From Bradyrhizobium ivorense (lineage in GTDB: Bacteria; Pseudomonadota; Alphaproteobacteria; Rhizobiales; Xanthobacteraceae): 64,000 nucleotides of DNA. The notes below the pieces were generated by a model that had not been told where the DNA came from, searched no databases, and saw only the letters and a program-made list of their open reading frames with translations. The stretch lies in contig NZ_CAADFC020000028.1 of the NCBI RefSeq assembly GCF_900696085.1, positions 310,001 to 374,000 of the forward strand, read 5' to 3'. Made by a program: the position numbers and the translations under genes. This document shows, piece by piece, positions 24,684 through 33,347 of this stretch. Each line of letters begins with the position of its first letter. Position 1 is the first letter of the stretch.

Positions 24684-27675
24684 GGGCCTCTTCCTTTATC
24701 GGCGATATCGTTTCGGAACTGGACTTCGCACACTTCAGGCTCATCGCCAATACGCTGGCGACATGCAGCGGCGTGCGCCCGCTGCCGTCCCTGATCTGGT
24801 GCCGGCACGAGGTGCCGTCGGCCACGATCAGCGTGTCCTGGTCCGCGCCGCGCACCGCCGGCAGCAGCGACAGCTCCGCCATCTCGATCGAGGCCTGATA
24901 GGTCTCAGCGCCATAGCCGAAGGCGCCGGCCATGCCGCAGCAGCTCGATTCGATGGTTTTGACATCGAGGCCGGGCACCAGGCGGAGGACTTTCTCCACG
25001 GGTTTGAAGGCGCCAAAGGATTTTTGGTGGCAATGACCGTGGACCATCGCCTTTGCCCCGACTGGGCCAAGCGGCAGGCTGAGGCGGCCGGCCTCGGCTT
25101 CTCGCACCAGGAATTCTTCGAACAACAGCGCATGCGCGCTGATATTCTTCGCGGTCTCATCGGCGCGTAGCGAAAGCAGCTCGTCCCGCAGCGTCAGCAG
25201 ACAGCTCGGCTCGAGCCCAATAATCGGCACACCGCGGGCCGCGAACGGAGCGTAGGCCGCGACCAGCCGGTTCAACTCGCTGCGAGCCTGTTCGACCAAT
25301 CCGGCAGACAGGAACGTCCGCCCGCAGCACAGCGGCCGGCCGCTATCCGACGGCTTCGGCAGGTGTACGCGATAGCCGCCGGCGACCAGCACCTCGATTG
25401 CGGCATCCAGATTCTCGCGCTCGTAAGCGCGGTTGAAGGTGTCGGCGAACAGCACGACTTCGCGCCCATCCGGCGGGCCAAGCGCCTCGGCGTCGGGCCG
25501 GAACGGATCGCGGCGGAATGCCGGCAACGCACGCCTGGCGCTGATGCCGGCGAACTTTTCAAACAGCGCGCGCAGCAGCGGACTATGGTTGCGCAGGTTC
25601 GCCAGCGGAGCAAAACGGGACGCAAGATCCACATAGCGGGGCAGGTAGCCGACCAGCCGGTCGCGCAGCGACAGGCCGCGCTTTGCGGCGCGAGCCGCCA
25701 GCACCTCGATCTTCATCTTGGCCATGTCGACGCCGGTCGGGCACTCATGGCGGCAGGCCTTGCAGGACACGCAGAGCTTGAGCGTCTCCGCCATCTCGTC
25801 GGACGCCAGCGCGTCCGGACCCAGCTGACCGGAGATCGCGAGCCGCAATGTGTTGGCGCGGCCGCGCGTGACGTCCTTCTCGTTGCGGGTGGCGCGGTAG
25901 GACGGACACATCACGCCGCCCTCGAGCTTGCGGCAGGCGCCGTTGTTGTTGCACATCTCGACCGCGCCCTGAAAACCGCCGCCGGCGCCGGGATAGGCCG
26001 ACCAGTCGAGCACGGTCTTCAATTCGCCGACGCGATAATCCGGCCGGTAGCGAAACAGCGAGCGGTCGTCCATTTTCGGCGGATCGACGATCTTGCCGGG
26101 ATTGAGCGTGTTGTCGGGATCGAAGCGCTGCTTGACCTCGCGGAAGTCGGCGACGATGCGCGTCCCGAACATCGCCTCGTGAAACTCCGAGCGCACCAGG
26201 CCGTCGCCGTGCTCGCCGGAATGCGAGCCCTTGTATTCGCGCACCATCTCGAAGGCTTCCTCGGCAATGGCGCGCATTGCCTTGACGTCCTTGTCGAGCT
26301 TGAGGTTGAGCACCGGGCGCACATGCAGGCACCCCTCGGAGGCGTGCGCATACATCGTGCCGCGCGTGCTGTGCTTGGCGAACACGGCGTTGAGCCGCTC
26401 GGTATAGTCGGCAAGATGCGGCAGCGGCACCGCGCAATCCTCGACGAAGGAGACCGGCTTGCCCTCCTGCTTCATCGACATCATGACGTTGAGGCCGGCG
26501 GCACGGAAATCGGCGATGCCGCTCTGCAGCGCCGGCTCGACGATTTCGACCACGCCGCCCCATTTGCGTTGCGGCTTGTCCCAGCCGAAGCCGAGGTCGG
26601 CCATCAGCTCGCCGAGCTGCTTGAGGCGGGCGAGATTGTCGGCCTGGTCCTCTTCGGCGAACTCGACCACCAGGATCGCATCCGGATCGCCGCGCACCGC
26701 CGCTGATATGATCCTCTGGAACATCGCGATATCGCGGCCCAGCGCGATCATGGTGCGATCGACCAGCTCGACGGCGATCGGCCGCAGCTTGACCAGATGC
26801 TGGGCTGCATCCATCGCCTCATAGAAGCTGCCGAAATGGCAGACGCCGAGCACCTTGTTGCGGATCACCGGCCACAGCTTGAGCTCGACCTGCGTCGTGA
26901 AGGCCAGCGTGCCCTCGGAGCCGACCAACAGATGCGCCAGATTGTTCGGCGCGTTGCGCGGCACCAGCGCGTCAAGGTTATAGCCGCCGACCCGGCGCTG
27001 CACTTTGGGAAATCGCTCGGCGATCTCGGCGGCCTCGCGCTCGCCGAGATCGAGCATGTCGCGAAACAGCTTTAGGCCGCTTTCAGGCGAATTGACCCGG
27101 GTGAGATCGCGCGGCACCTCGCCGAAATGCAGCAGCGTGCCGTCGGCCAGCGCTGCGTCCATCGACAGCGTGTTGTCGCGCATGGTGCCGTAGCGCAGCG
27201 AGCGGCCGCCGCAGGAATTGTTGCCGGCCATGCCGCCGATGGTCGCGCGCGATGCGGTCGAGACGTCGACCGGAAACCACAGCCCGTGCTTTTTGAGCTG
27301 GCGGTTGAGATCGTCGAGCACGATGCCAGGCTCGACCACGCAGGAGCGATTGGCGACGTCCAGCGAGACGATCCGGTTCACGTGTTTTGAGAAGTCGACC
27401 ACGATGCCGTCGTTGACGGTTTGCCCGCACTGCGACGTGCCGCCGCCGCGCGGGGTGACGATGCGGCCATCGTCGCGGGCAATCGCGAGCGTTCGCAAGG
27501 CCTCGTCGATGGTTCGAGGCACCACCACGCCGGCCGGCATGATCTGGTAGAACGAGGCGTCCGTCGCATAGCGGCCGCGATTGAAGGCGTCGAAGAAGAC
27601 GTCGCCGGTCAGGTTCGACCGCAGACGCTGTTCGAGCGATGAGGCGTTCTTCATCCCAGATCCAGTGTGATCCAC
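24676..27675 (-). CDS. FAD-linked oxidase fused to an Fe-S/CCG domain (GlcD-GlcF or D-lactate dehydrogenase type)
   Basis: A 999-residue fusion. Residues about 35-270 form a PCMH-type FAD domain (PRGGGTSQCGQTVNDGIVVD is partly visible, then GGMAGNNSCGGRSLRYG), and up to about 560 the GlcD-like C-terminal domain (HASEGCLHVRP, GEHGDGLVR). The last part holds an iron-sulfur motif CVSCKACRHECPTGVD, further cysteines and CCG-type motifs (ESSCCGMAGAFGYG). It should oxidise a 2-hydroxy acid (glycolate or D-lactate) at the membrane and pass electrons to quinone. The GTG at 27675 and the ATG at 27654 are both possible starts. The gene lies behind the GntR gene, with an 18-base perfect palindrome upstream, and overlaps the GlcG-like gene. 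Confidence 0.9.
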   Translation of the reverse strand: MDHTGSGMKNASSLEQRLRSNLTGDVFFDAFNRGRYATDASFYQIMPAGVVVPRTIDEALRTLAIARDDGRIVTPRGGGTSQCGQTVNDGIVVDFSKHVNRIVSLDVANRSCVVEPGIVLDDLNRQLKKHGLWFPVDVSTASRATIGGMAGNNSCGGRSLRYGTMRDNTLSMDAALADGTLLHFGEVPRDLTRVNSPESGLKLFRDMLDLGEREAAEIAERFPKVQRRVGGYNLDALVPRNAPNNLAHLLVGSEGTLAFTTQVELKLWPVIRNKVLGVCHFGSFYEAMDAAQHLVKLRPIAVELVDRTMIALGRDIAMFQRIISAAVRGDPDAILVVEFAEEDQADNLARLKQLGELMADLGFGWDKPQRKWGGVVEIVEPALQSGIADFRAAGLNVMMSMKQEGKPVSFVEDCAVPLPHLADYTERLNAVFAKHSTRGTMYAHASEGCLHVRPVLNLKLDKDVKAMRAIAEEAFEMVREYKGSHSGEHGDGLVRSEFHEAMFGTRIVADFREVKQRFDPDNTLNPGKIVDPPKMDDRSLFRYRPDYRVGELKTVLDWSAYPGAGGGFQGAVEMCNNNGACRKLEGGVMCPSYRATRNEKDVTRGRANTLRLAISGQLGPDALASDEMAETLKLCVSCKACRHECPTGVDMAKMKIEVLAARAAKRGLSLRDRLVGYLPRYVDLASRFAPLANLRNHSPLLRALFEKFAGISARRALPAFRRDPFRPDAEALGPPDGREVVLFADTFNRAYERENLDAAIEVLVAGGYRVHLPKPSDSGRPLCCGRTFLSAGLVEQARSELNRLVAAYAPFAARGVPIIGLEPSCLLTLRDELLSLRADETAKNISAHALLFEEFLVREAEAGRLSLPLGPVGAKAMVHGHCHQKSFGAFKPVEKVLRLVPGLDVKTIESSCCGMAGAFGYGAETYQASIEMAELSLLPAVRGADQDTLIVADGTSCRHQIRDGSGRTPLHVASVLAMSLKCAKSSSETISPIKEEAHG

Positions 27676-27732
27676 GAAACGACGGCGGCACCGGCGTCCG
27701 GTGGATTATACATTCTGTTGGCTAGAGAGTTA

Positions 27733-27750
27733 CATTATGAATTCATAATG
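27733..27750. promoter_or_regulatory. Perfect 18-base palindrome upstream of the FAD/Fe-S dehydrogenase, candidate GntR operator
   Basis: CATTATGAATTCATAATG equals its own reverse complement over all 18 bases and is AT-rich in a GC-rich background. It lies between the GntR stop (27757) and the dehydrogenase start (27654 or 27675), where a promoter for the dehydrogenase is expected. The adjacent FCD-type GntR regulator is the obvious candidate to bind it. Confidence 0.6.
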
Positions 27751-27756
27751 AGCAAG

Positions 27757-28509
27757 CTAGCCGTCCTGCGACGCCGTCTCAGGCGCAGCATCCTGCACTT
27801 CGGCCAGGTGCTCGATGGCTGCGGTCCGCTTGTTGCGCAGGTGCTGAAACAGGACGTCGCTCAGCTCGCTGCCGGCGCGGCGGCGCAGGGCGTCAAGGAT
27901 CGCCTCGTGCTCGCGCATCGCTTCGGCCCAGCGCTGCCGCTTGCGGGCGAAATTGGCGGAGTACCTGATACGGCGGATCCGGCCGGCGAAGTTGGCGTAG
28001 GCCGTGCGCAGGGTCTCGTTGCGGGCGGCCGCGACGATGCTCTCGTGGATGCGCTGATTGATCTGGAAATAGCCGTGCATGTCGCGGTGCAGATAGTGGC
28101 CGTACATGTCGTAGTGCAGCCGCTCGATCGCGGTGATTTCCTCGTCGGTGATGACTTCGCAGGCGAGGCGCCCGGCGAGGCTCTCAAGCCCGGCCATCAC
28201 GTCGAACAGCTCCTCGATGTCGCGTTGGCCGAGCTGGCGCACCCGCGCGCCGCGATTGGGCAAGAGTTCGATCAGCCCCTCGGCGGCCAGCACCTTGAGT
28301 GCCTCGCGCAGCGGCGTCCGGGAAATGCCCAGCATTTCGCACAACTGGCGTTCCGGAACGCGGGCGCCGTCGGGGATGTTGCCTTCCACGACGTGGTCGC
28401 GCAGCCGCAGCAGGATCTCGCCGTGGAGCGAGGCCTCCTGGCGCTCGCCGCCCTGGCCGGTGGCAGGTTGGGTGATCGGAACCCCGGTCTCGGGAATCGC
28501 GGATTTCAT
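27757..28509 (-). CDS. GntR-family transcriptional regulator (FadR/FCD subfamily)
   Basis: A 250-residue regulator with an N-terminal winged helix (PERQLCEMLGISRTPLREAL recognition region, about residues 55-75, then LIELLPNRGARV) and an FCD ligand domain with the metal/acid-binding His and Asp residues (HYDMYGHYLH, INQRIHESIV, EHEAIL). The ATG at 28509 is chosen over the upstream in-frame codon because the earlier residues are unlike the family. It precedes the 2-hydroxy-acid dehydrogenase on the same strand and is divergent from an aminotransferase gene, so it probably controls both, sensing a small organic acid such as glycolate or lactate (inference). Confidence 0.9.
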   Translation of the reverse strand: MKSAIPETGVPITQPATGQGGERQEASLHGEILLRLRDHVVEGNIPDGARVPERQLCEMLGISRTPLREALKVLAAEGLIELLPNRGARVRQLGQRDIEELFDVMAGLESLAGRLACEVITDEEITAIERLHYDMYGHYLHRDMHGYFQINQRIHESIVAAARNETLRTAYANFAGRIRRIRYSANFARKRQRWAEAMREHEAILDALRRRAGSELSDVLFQHLRNKRTAAIEHLAEVQDAAPETASQDG

Positions 28510-28554
28510 AATCTCGGACAATAAGTTGCCAGCGCGGTCGCGTCGATGTCTTCG

Positions 28555-28574
28555 ATCGAATACCAAAATTCGAT
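28555..28574. promoter_or_regulatory. Inverted repeat between gntR and the divergent aminotransferase gene
   Basis: ATCGAAT-ACCAAA-ATTCGAT has perfect 7-base arms around a 6-base centre. It lies 45 bases upstream of the GntR start and 69 bases upstream of the aminotransferase start, inside an AT-rich stretch. It could be the site through which GntR or another dimeric regulator controls the divergent genes. Confidence 0.5.
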
Positions 28575-28643
28575 TGAAAAGACAAAAAATGAATGCAAAA
28601 TTGGTTGCCGATAGCCCGGCGCTGCGCCGATTGGGAGGTTGTC

Positions 28644-29843
28644 ATGCATCAAGGACGCCATTTCCTCCAGATTCCCGGGCCCAGCCCCGTCCCGGATCGC
28701 GTTCTTCGCGCGATGGACATGCCCGTCATCGACCACCGCAGCGCTGAATTCGCCGAACTCGGCCTGGCGGTGCTCGATGGCAGCCGCAAAGTGTTCCAGA
28801 CCGCCGGGCCGGTGGTGATCTTCCCGTCGTCGGGAACGGGCGCCTGGGAAGCCGCGATCGTCAACACGCTATCGCCCGGCGACAAGGTCCTGATGGTCGA
28901 GACCGGCCATTTCGCGACCCTGTGGCGCCAGATGGCCGGCCGGTTCGGCATCGAGGTCGACTTCGTCCCCGGCGATTGGCGCCGCGGCGCCGACCCCGCC
29001 GAGATCGAGGCGCGGCTCAAGGACGACACCGCGCGCGCCATCAAGGCGGTGATGGTCGTGCACAACGAGACCTCGACCGGCGCGACCAGCCGCATCGCCG
29101 ACATTCGTGCCGCCATCGATCGCGCCGCCCATCCGGCGCTGCTGATGGTCGATACCATCTCCTCGCTCGGCTCGGTCGATTACCGGCATGACGAGTGGAA
29201 GGTCGATGTCAGCGTCAGCTGCTCGCAAAAGGGCTTCATGCTGCCGCCCGGCCTCGGTTTCAACGCCATCTCGGAGAAGGCGCGCGCTGCATCGCGCAGC
29301 AACAGGATGCCGCGCTCCTATTTCGATTGGGAAGAGATGCTGAAGCCGAACGCCAAGGGCTTCTTTCCCTATACGCCGGCGACCAACCTGCTTTACGGGC
29401 TGCGCGAGGCCATCGCGATGCTGCTCGAGGAGGGGCTCGACAACGTGTTCGCCCGCCACCAGCGGCTGGCCGCCGCCACCCGCGCTGCTGTCACGCATTG
29501 GGGGCTCGAGGTGCTCTGCCAGGAGCCTTCGGAGTTCTCACCGGTATTGACCGCGGTGTTGATGCCCCCCGGCCACGATGCCGATCAGTTTCGCAAGATC
29601 GTGCTCGACAATTTCAACATGTCGCTCGGCGCCGGCCTGTCGAAGGTCGCCGGCAAGGTGTTCCGAATCGGTCACCTCGGCGAGTGCAACGAACTGACGC
29701 TGCTCGGCGCGCTGACCGGGGTGGAGATGGGCCTGTCGGTCGCCGGTGTCCCACACCGTGCGGGTGGCGTCGAGGCCGCCATGCGGCTTCTGGAGCAGCG
29801 CGGCCCGCGCAACTCGCCTCATCTGAAGGTAGTCGCCACATAG
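28644..29843 (+). CDS. Class V aminotransferase, serine/alanine-glyoxylate type (copy 1)
   Basis: A 399-residue PLP enzyme of the serine-glyoxylate/alanine-glyoxylate aminotransferase family. The N-terminal HFLQIPGPSPVPDRVL and the SSGTGAWEAA phosphate-binding region are typical, and Lys196 in SCSQKGFMLPPG is the expected Schiff-base lysine. It would transfer an amino group to glyoxylate, giving glycine. The ATG at 28644 follows a good Shine-Dalgarno (GGGAGG, 28632-28637). It is divergent from GntR and is followed by an MFS carrier and then a paralogue of identical length at 31317. Confidence 0.9.
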   Translation: MHQGRHFLQIPGPSPVPDRVLRAMDMPVIDHRSAEFAELGLAVLDGSRKVFQTAGPVVIFPSSGTGAWEAAIVNTLSPGDKVLMVETGHFATLWRQMAGRFGIEVDFVPGDWRRGADPAEIEARLKDDTARAIKAVMVVHNETSTGATSRIADIRAAIDRAAHPALLMVDTISSLGSVDYRHDEWKVDVSVSCSQKGFMLPPGLGFNAISEKARAASRSNRMPRSYFDWEEMLKPNAKGFFPYTPATNLLYGLREAIAMLLEEGLDNVFARHQRLAAATRAAVTHWGLEVLCQEPSEFSPVLTAVLMPPGHDADQFRKIVLDNFNMSLGAGLSKVAGKVFRIGHLGECNELTLLGALTGVEMGLSVAGVPHRAGGVEAAMRLLEQRGPRNSPHLKVVAT

Positions 29844-29904
29844 CGGCGACTTCGCCATCGCGAACGCCGGCTCAAACAAAATCGCGCACCAGGGAGGGGA
29901 GGCT

Positions 29905-31188
29905 ATGAAGGTTCGGTTCAAGGCCACGCATGTCGTGCTGGCCATGCTCTGCGTGATGTATTTCATCACCTATGTCGATCGGGTCAACATCGGCACGGCC
30001 GCGAGCGAGATCCAGAAAGAGCTCGGCCTGTCCAACACCGAGCTCGGTCTGGTGTTCTCGGCCTTCGCTTATCCCTACCTGCTGTTCCAGGTGATCGGCG
30101 GCTGGGTCGGCGATCATTTCGGGCCGCGCAAGACCCTGTTCTGGTGCGGCATGATCTGGGCCGCGGCGACCATCATGACCGGGTTTGTCGGCAGCCTCGC
30201 CGCGCTGTTCGTCGCGCGCTTCGCGTTGGGATTCGGCGAGGGCGCGACCTTTCCGACCGCGACCCGCGCCATGCAGTACTGGACGCCTGCGAGCCGGCGC
30301 GGCTTCGCGCAGGGCCTGACGCATTCGTTCGCGCGGCTCGGCAACGCCGCGACCCCGCCCGTGGTCGCGCTGCTGATTCTCTGGCTGACCTGGCGCGGCG
30401 CGTTCGTCGTGCTTGGCGCCGTCAGCCTGCTGTGGGGCATCGCCTGGGTCTGGTACTTCCGCAACGAGCCGAAGGACCACCGCTCGATCACGGCGGAAGA
30501 GCTTGCGACCCTGCCGGCGCGGCCGCAAGGCGCGAGGCCGAAAGTGCCGTGGGGCCCGCTGCTGCAACGGATGTGGCCGGTGACGCTGACCTACTTCTGT
30601 TACGGCTGGTGCCTGTGGCTCTACCTCAACTGGCTGCCTTTGTTCTTCAAGAACACCTACAGCCTCGACATCAAGAACTCGGCGCTGTTCGCATCCGGCG
30701 TCTTCTTTGCCGGCGTCATCGGCGACAGCGTCGGCGGCGTCCTCTCCGACCGTATCCTCGAGCGGACCGGCAATGTGCGCCTGGCGCGGCTCAGCGTGAC
30801 CATCGTGGGGTTCGCGGGCGCGTTGTTGTCGCTGCTTCCGATCCTGTTCGTTCGCGACATCACGGTGGTCGCGTTGTGTTTGTCGGCCGGCTTCTTCTGC
30901 GCGGAGCTCGTGATCGGCCCGATGTGGTCGATACCGATGGACATCGCGGCGAAACATTCCGGCACCGCAGCGGGAATCATGAATACCGGCTCGGCGCTGG
31001 CGGCCATCGTCTCGCCGCTGGTCGCCGGTTTCGTCATCGACGCCACCGGCAATTGGTACCTGCCGTTTCTGATGTCGATGGGGCTTCTGCTGCTCGGCGG
31101 CTTCTCGGCGCTGCTGATGCACCCCGAACGTCCCTTCGAGGAGGCGGAGGGACTGGTCCCGCCGGGAAAGGTGGTGGCCGCCGAATGA
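29905..31188 (+). CDS. MFS transporter (anion:cation symporter-like)
   Basis: A 427-residue carrier with about twelve membrane segments. The first helix region (VVLAMLCVMYFITYVDRVNIG) and the loop motif DHFGPRKTLFW are typical of the ACS family, which moves organic acids such as glucarate, phthalate or tartrate with protons. A strong Shine-Dalgarno (GGGAGGGGAGG) precedes the ATG. It is flanked by two paralogous aminotransferases on the same strand, so it probably brings in a substrate or precursor for them (inference). Confidence 0.88.
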   Translation: MKVRFKATHVVLAMLCVMYFITYVDRVNIGTAASEIQKELGLSNTELGLVFSAFAYPYLLFQVIGGWVGDHFGPRKTLFWCGMIWAAATIMTGFVGSLAALFVARFALGFGEGATFPTATRAMQYWTPASRRGFAQGLTHSFARLGNAATPPVVALLILWLTWRGAFVVLGAVSLLWGIAWVWYFRNEPKDHRSITAEELATLPARPQGARPKVPWGPLLQRMWPVTLTYFCYGWCLWLYLNWLPLFFKNTYSLDIKNSALFASGVFFAGVIGDSVGGVLSDRILERTGNVRLARLSVTIVGFAGALLSLLPILFVRDITVVALCLSAGFFCAELVIGPMWSIPMDIAAKHSGTAAGIMNTGSALAAIVSPLVAGFVIDATGNWYLPFLMSMGLLLLGGFSALLMHPERPFEEAEGLVPPGKVVAAE

Positions 31189-31233
31189 GCGCCTGCACGG
31201 GCTGCGGGAGCGCCGTCGGATATGCATGACGGA

Positions 31234-31250
31234 CCCCCGCCGGGCGGGGG
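31234..31250. terminator. GC-only palindrome after the MFS gene, possible weak terminator
   Basis: CCCCCGCC-G-GGCGGGGG lies 46 bases after the MFS stop and 67 bases before the next gene. The arms pair perfectly, but the tight turn and the absence of a following T-run make rho-independent termination uncertain. It might instead modulate or stabilise the transcript. Confidence 0.3.
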
Positions 31251-31316
31251 ACAAGCCGGTCAAATAGTGATATGCGAGCGGCTCGTGAAGCCGAAGCAAG
31301 ACCGGGAAGGACGCCG

Positions 31317-32516
31317 ATGACCGTGCACACTGGAAGGCATTTTCTGCAGATTCCGGGACCGACCAATGTGCCGGACCGGGTGCTGCGGGCTATGGACATG
31401 CCGACCATGGACCATCGCGGCCCGGAGTTCGCGGAGATCGGCTTTGCGGTGCTTTCCGCGATGCAGCGCGTATTCCGCACCAAGCAGCCGGTGATCATCT
31501 ATCCCTCGTCCGGGACCGGCGCCTGGGAGGCCGCGATCGTCAACACGCTGCAGCCGGGCGACAAGGTCCTGATGTGCGAGACCGGGCAGTTCGCTGTCCT
31601 GTGGCGCGGCATTGCCGACAAGTTCAAGCTCGACGTCGATTTCATTCCGGGCGACTGGCGCCATGGCGCCGATCTCGAGCAGATCGAGGCAAAACTGTCC
31701 GCGGACAAGGCGCACAAGATCAAGGCCGTCTGCATGGTCCACAACGAGACCTCGACCGCCTGCGTCACCTATCCGCTCGACGTGCGCAAGATCCTCGACA
31801 CCGTCAAGCATCCGGCGCTGCTGATGGTCGACACCATCTCCGGCCTCGGCTCGCTGGAATATGAGCACGATGCCTGGGGCATCGATGTCTCCATCGCCGG
31901 CTCCCAGAAGGGGCTGATGCTGCCACCGGGCCTCGGCTTCAACGCGGTGTCGGAAAAGGCGCTGGCTGTCGCCAAGGCCAATCCGGGCATGCGCTCCTAT
32001 TGGGACTGGCAGGACGTTATCAACATCAACAAGGCCGGTACCTGGCCCTACACGCCCGCGACCAACCTGCTGTTCGGTCTGAAGGAGGCGGTGAAGATGC
32101 TGGAGGAGGAAGGTCTCGACAACGTCTTCGCCCGTCACAAGCGCCACAGCGAGGCGACGCGTGCGGCGATCAAGGTGTGGGGCCTGGAGACGCAGTGCCA
32201 GGAGCAGGGCGCGCACTCGCCGGCGCTGACCGCGGTGCGGATGCCCGACGGCCACGACGCCGATGCCTTCCGCAAGATCGTGCTGGAGAATTTCGACATG
32301 TCGCTCGGCACCGGCCTGAACAAGGTCAAGGGCAAGGTGTTCCGCATCGGACATATTGGCCACTTCAACGACCTCATGCTGATGGGCACGCTGTCGGGCG
32401 TCGAGATGGGCCTCGATCTCGCCAAGGTGCCGCATCGCGCCGGCGGTGTGCTGGCGGCGATGGAGGTCCTGAAGGGCCGCGACGCCGCGCAGGCGCCCAA
32501 GGCTGCGGTCGCCTGA
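31317..32516 (+). CDS. Class V aminotransferase, serine/alanine-glyoxylate type (copy 2)
   Basis: A 399-residue paralogue of the enzyme encoded at 28644; the two align almost end to end (HFLQIPGPTNVPDRVL, SSGTGAWEAAIVNTL). The expected Schiff-base lysine is Lys198 in AGSQKGLMLPPG. It should use glyoxylate or hydroxypyruvate as amino acceptor or product, as in the serine cycle or in photorespiration-like glycolate salvage. The ATG at 31317 has a GGGAAGGA ribosome site. An enoyl-CoA hydratase gene follows 33 bases downstream. Confidence 0.92.
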   Translation: MTVHTGRHFLQIPGPTNVPDRVLRAMDMPTMDHRGPEFAEIGFAVLSAMQRVFRTKQPVIIYPSSGTGAWEAAIVNTLQPGDKVLMCETGQFAVLWRGIADKFKLDVDFIPGDWRHGADLEQIEAKLSADKAHKIKAVCMVHNETSTACVTYPLDVRKILDTVKHPALLMVDTISGLGSLEYEHDAWGIDVSIAGSQKGLMLPPGLGFNAVSEKALAVAKANPGMRSYWDWQDVININKAGTWPYTPATNLLFGLKEAVKMLEEEGLDNVFARHKRHSEATRAAIKVWGLETQCQEQGAHSPALTAVRMPDGHDADAFRKIVLENFDMSLGTGLNKVKGKVFRIGHIGHFNDLMLMGTLSGVEMGLDLAKVPHRAGGVLAAMEVLKGRDAAQAPKAAVA

Positions 32517-32549
32517 AACGAAACTCCTCAAGAACAGAAAGAGCGAGCC

Positions 32550-33347
32550 ATGAACGCGCCAGCGGCACCGACCGAAGACCTGATCTACTCCGTCGAAGAC
32601 GGGATCGCGCGCATCACGTTCAACCGTCCGCAGGCCCGCAACGCGCTGACCTTCGCGATGTACGAGCAGATGGCGGCGATCTGCGAGAGCATCAACCAGG
32701 ACCATCAGATCAAGGCGCTGATCATGACCGGCGCCGGCGACAAGGCGTTCGCCTCGGGCACCGACATATCGCAGTTCCGCGCCTTCAAGACCGCGCAAGA
32801 TGCGCTCGACTATGAAGCGCGGATCGACCGCGTGCTCGGCACGCTCGAGCAATGCCGGGTGCCTGTCATCGCGGCGATCGCCGGCGCCTGCACCGGCGGC
32901 GGTGCGGGGATCGCGGCATGCTGCGACATCCGCATCGGCACCGAGGCGACGCGGATCGGCTTCCCGATTGCGCGCACGCTCGGCAACTGCCTCTCGATGT
33001 CCAACATCTCCCGCCTGGTATCGCTGATCGGACCGGCGCGAACCAAGGATCTGATTTTCAAGGCACGCCTGGTCGAAGCGCCGGAAGCGCTGGCGCTCGG
33101 GTTGTTGAACGAGGTCGTGCCCGACGTGGCGACGCTGCAGCGCCGCGCCGAAGAGACCGCAAAGCTGGTCGCCGGTCACGCACCGATCACACTCGAGGTG
33201 ACCAAGGAGGCGGTGCGCCGCATCCGCCGCACGCTGTCGCGCGAGGAGGGCGAAGACCTGATCCTGCGCGCCTATATGAGCGAGGATTTTCGCGAGGGCA
33301 TGGACGCTTTCCTCAACAAGCGCTCACCCAACTTCAAGGGCAAATAG
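32550..33347 (+). CDS. Enoyl-CoA hydratase/isomerase family protein
   Basis: A 265-residue crotonase-fold protein. The segments AGDKAFASGTDISQF and GACTGGGAGIAACCDI form the oxyanion hole, and FPIARTLGNCLS follows. The usual catalytic Glu positions look altered compared with classic hydratases, so isomerase, carnitinyl-CoA dehydratase or another CoA-thioester reaction is possible. It is the last gene of the aminotransferase-MFS-aminotransferase run (33-base gap) and may act on a hydroxy-acyl-CoA derived from the same substrate. Confidence 0.85.
   Translation: MNAPAAPTEDLIYSVEDGIARITFNRPQARNALTFAMYEQMAAICESINQDHQIKALIMTGAGDKAFASGTDISQFRAFKTAQDALDYEARIDRVLGTLEQCRVPVIAAIAGACTGGGAGIAACCDIRIGTEATRIGFPIARTLGNCLSMSNISRLVSLIGPARTKDLIFKARLVEAPEALALGLLNEVVPDVATLQRRAEETAKLVAGHAPITLEVTKEAVRRIRRTLSREEGEDLILRAYMSEDFREGMDAFLNKRSPNFKGK

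Noticed and set aside
31260..33179. Long minus-strand frame over the second aminotransferase and enoyl-CoA hydratase
   Set aside because: Shadow of two well-supported plus-strand genes; Arg/His/Asp-rich translation with no domain.
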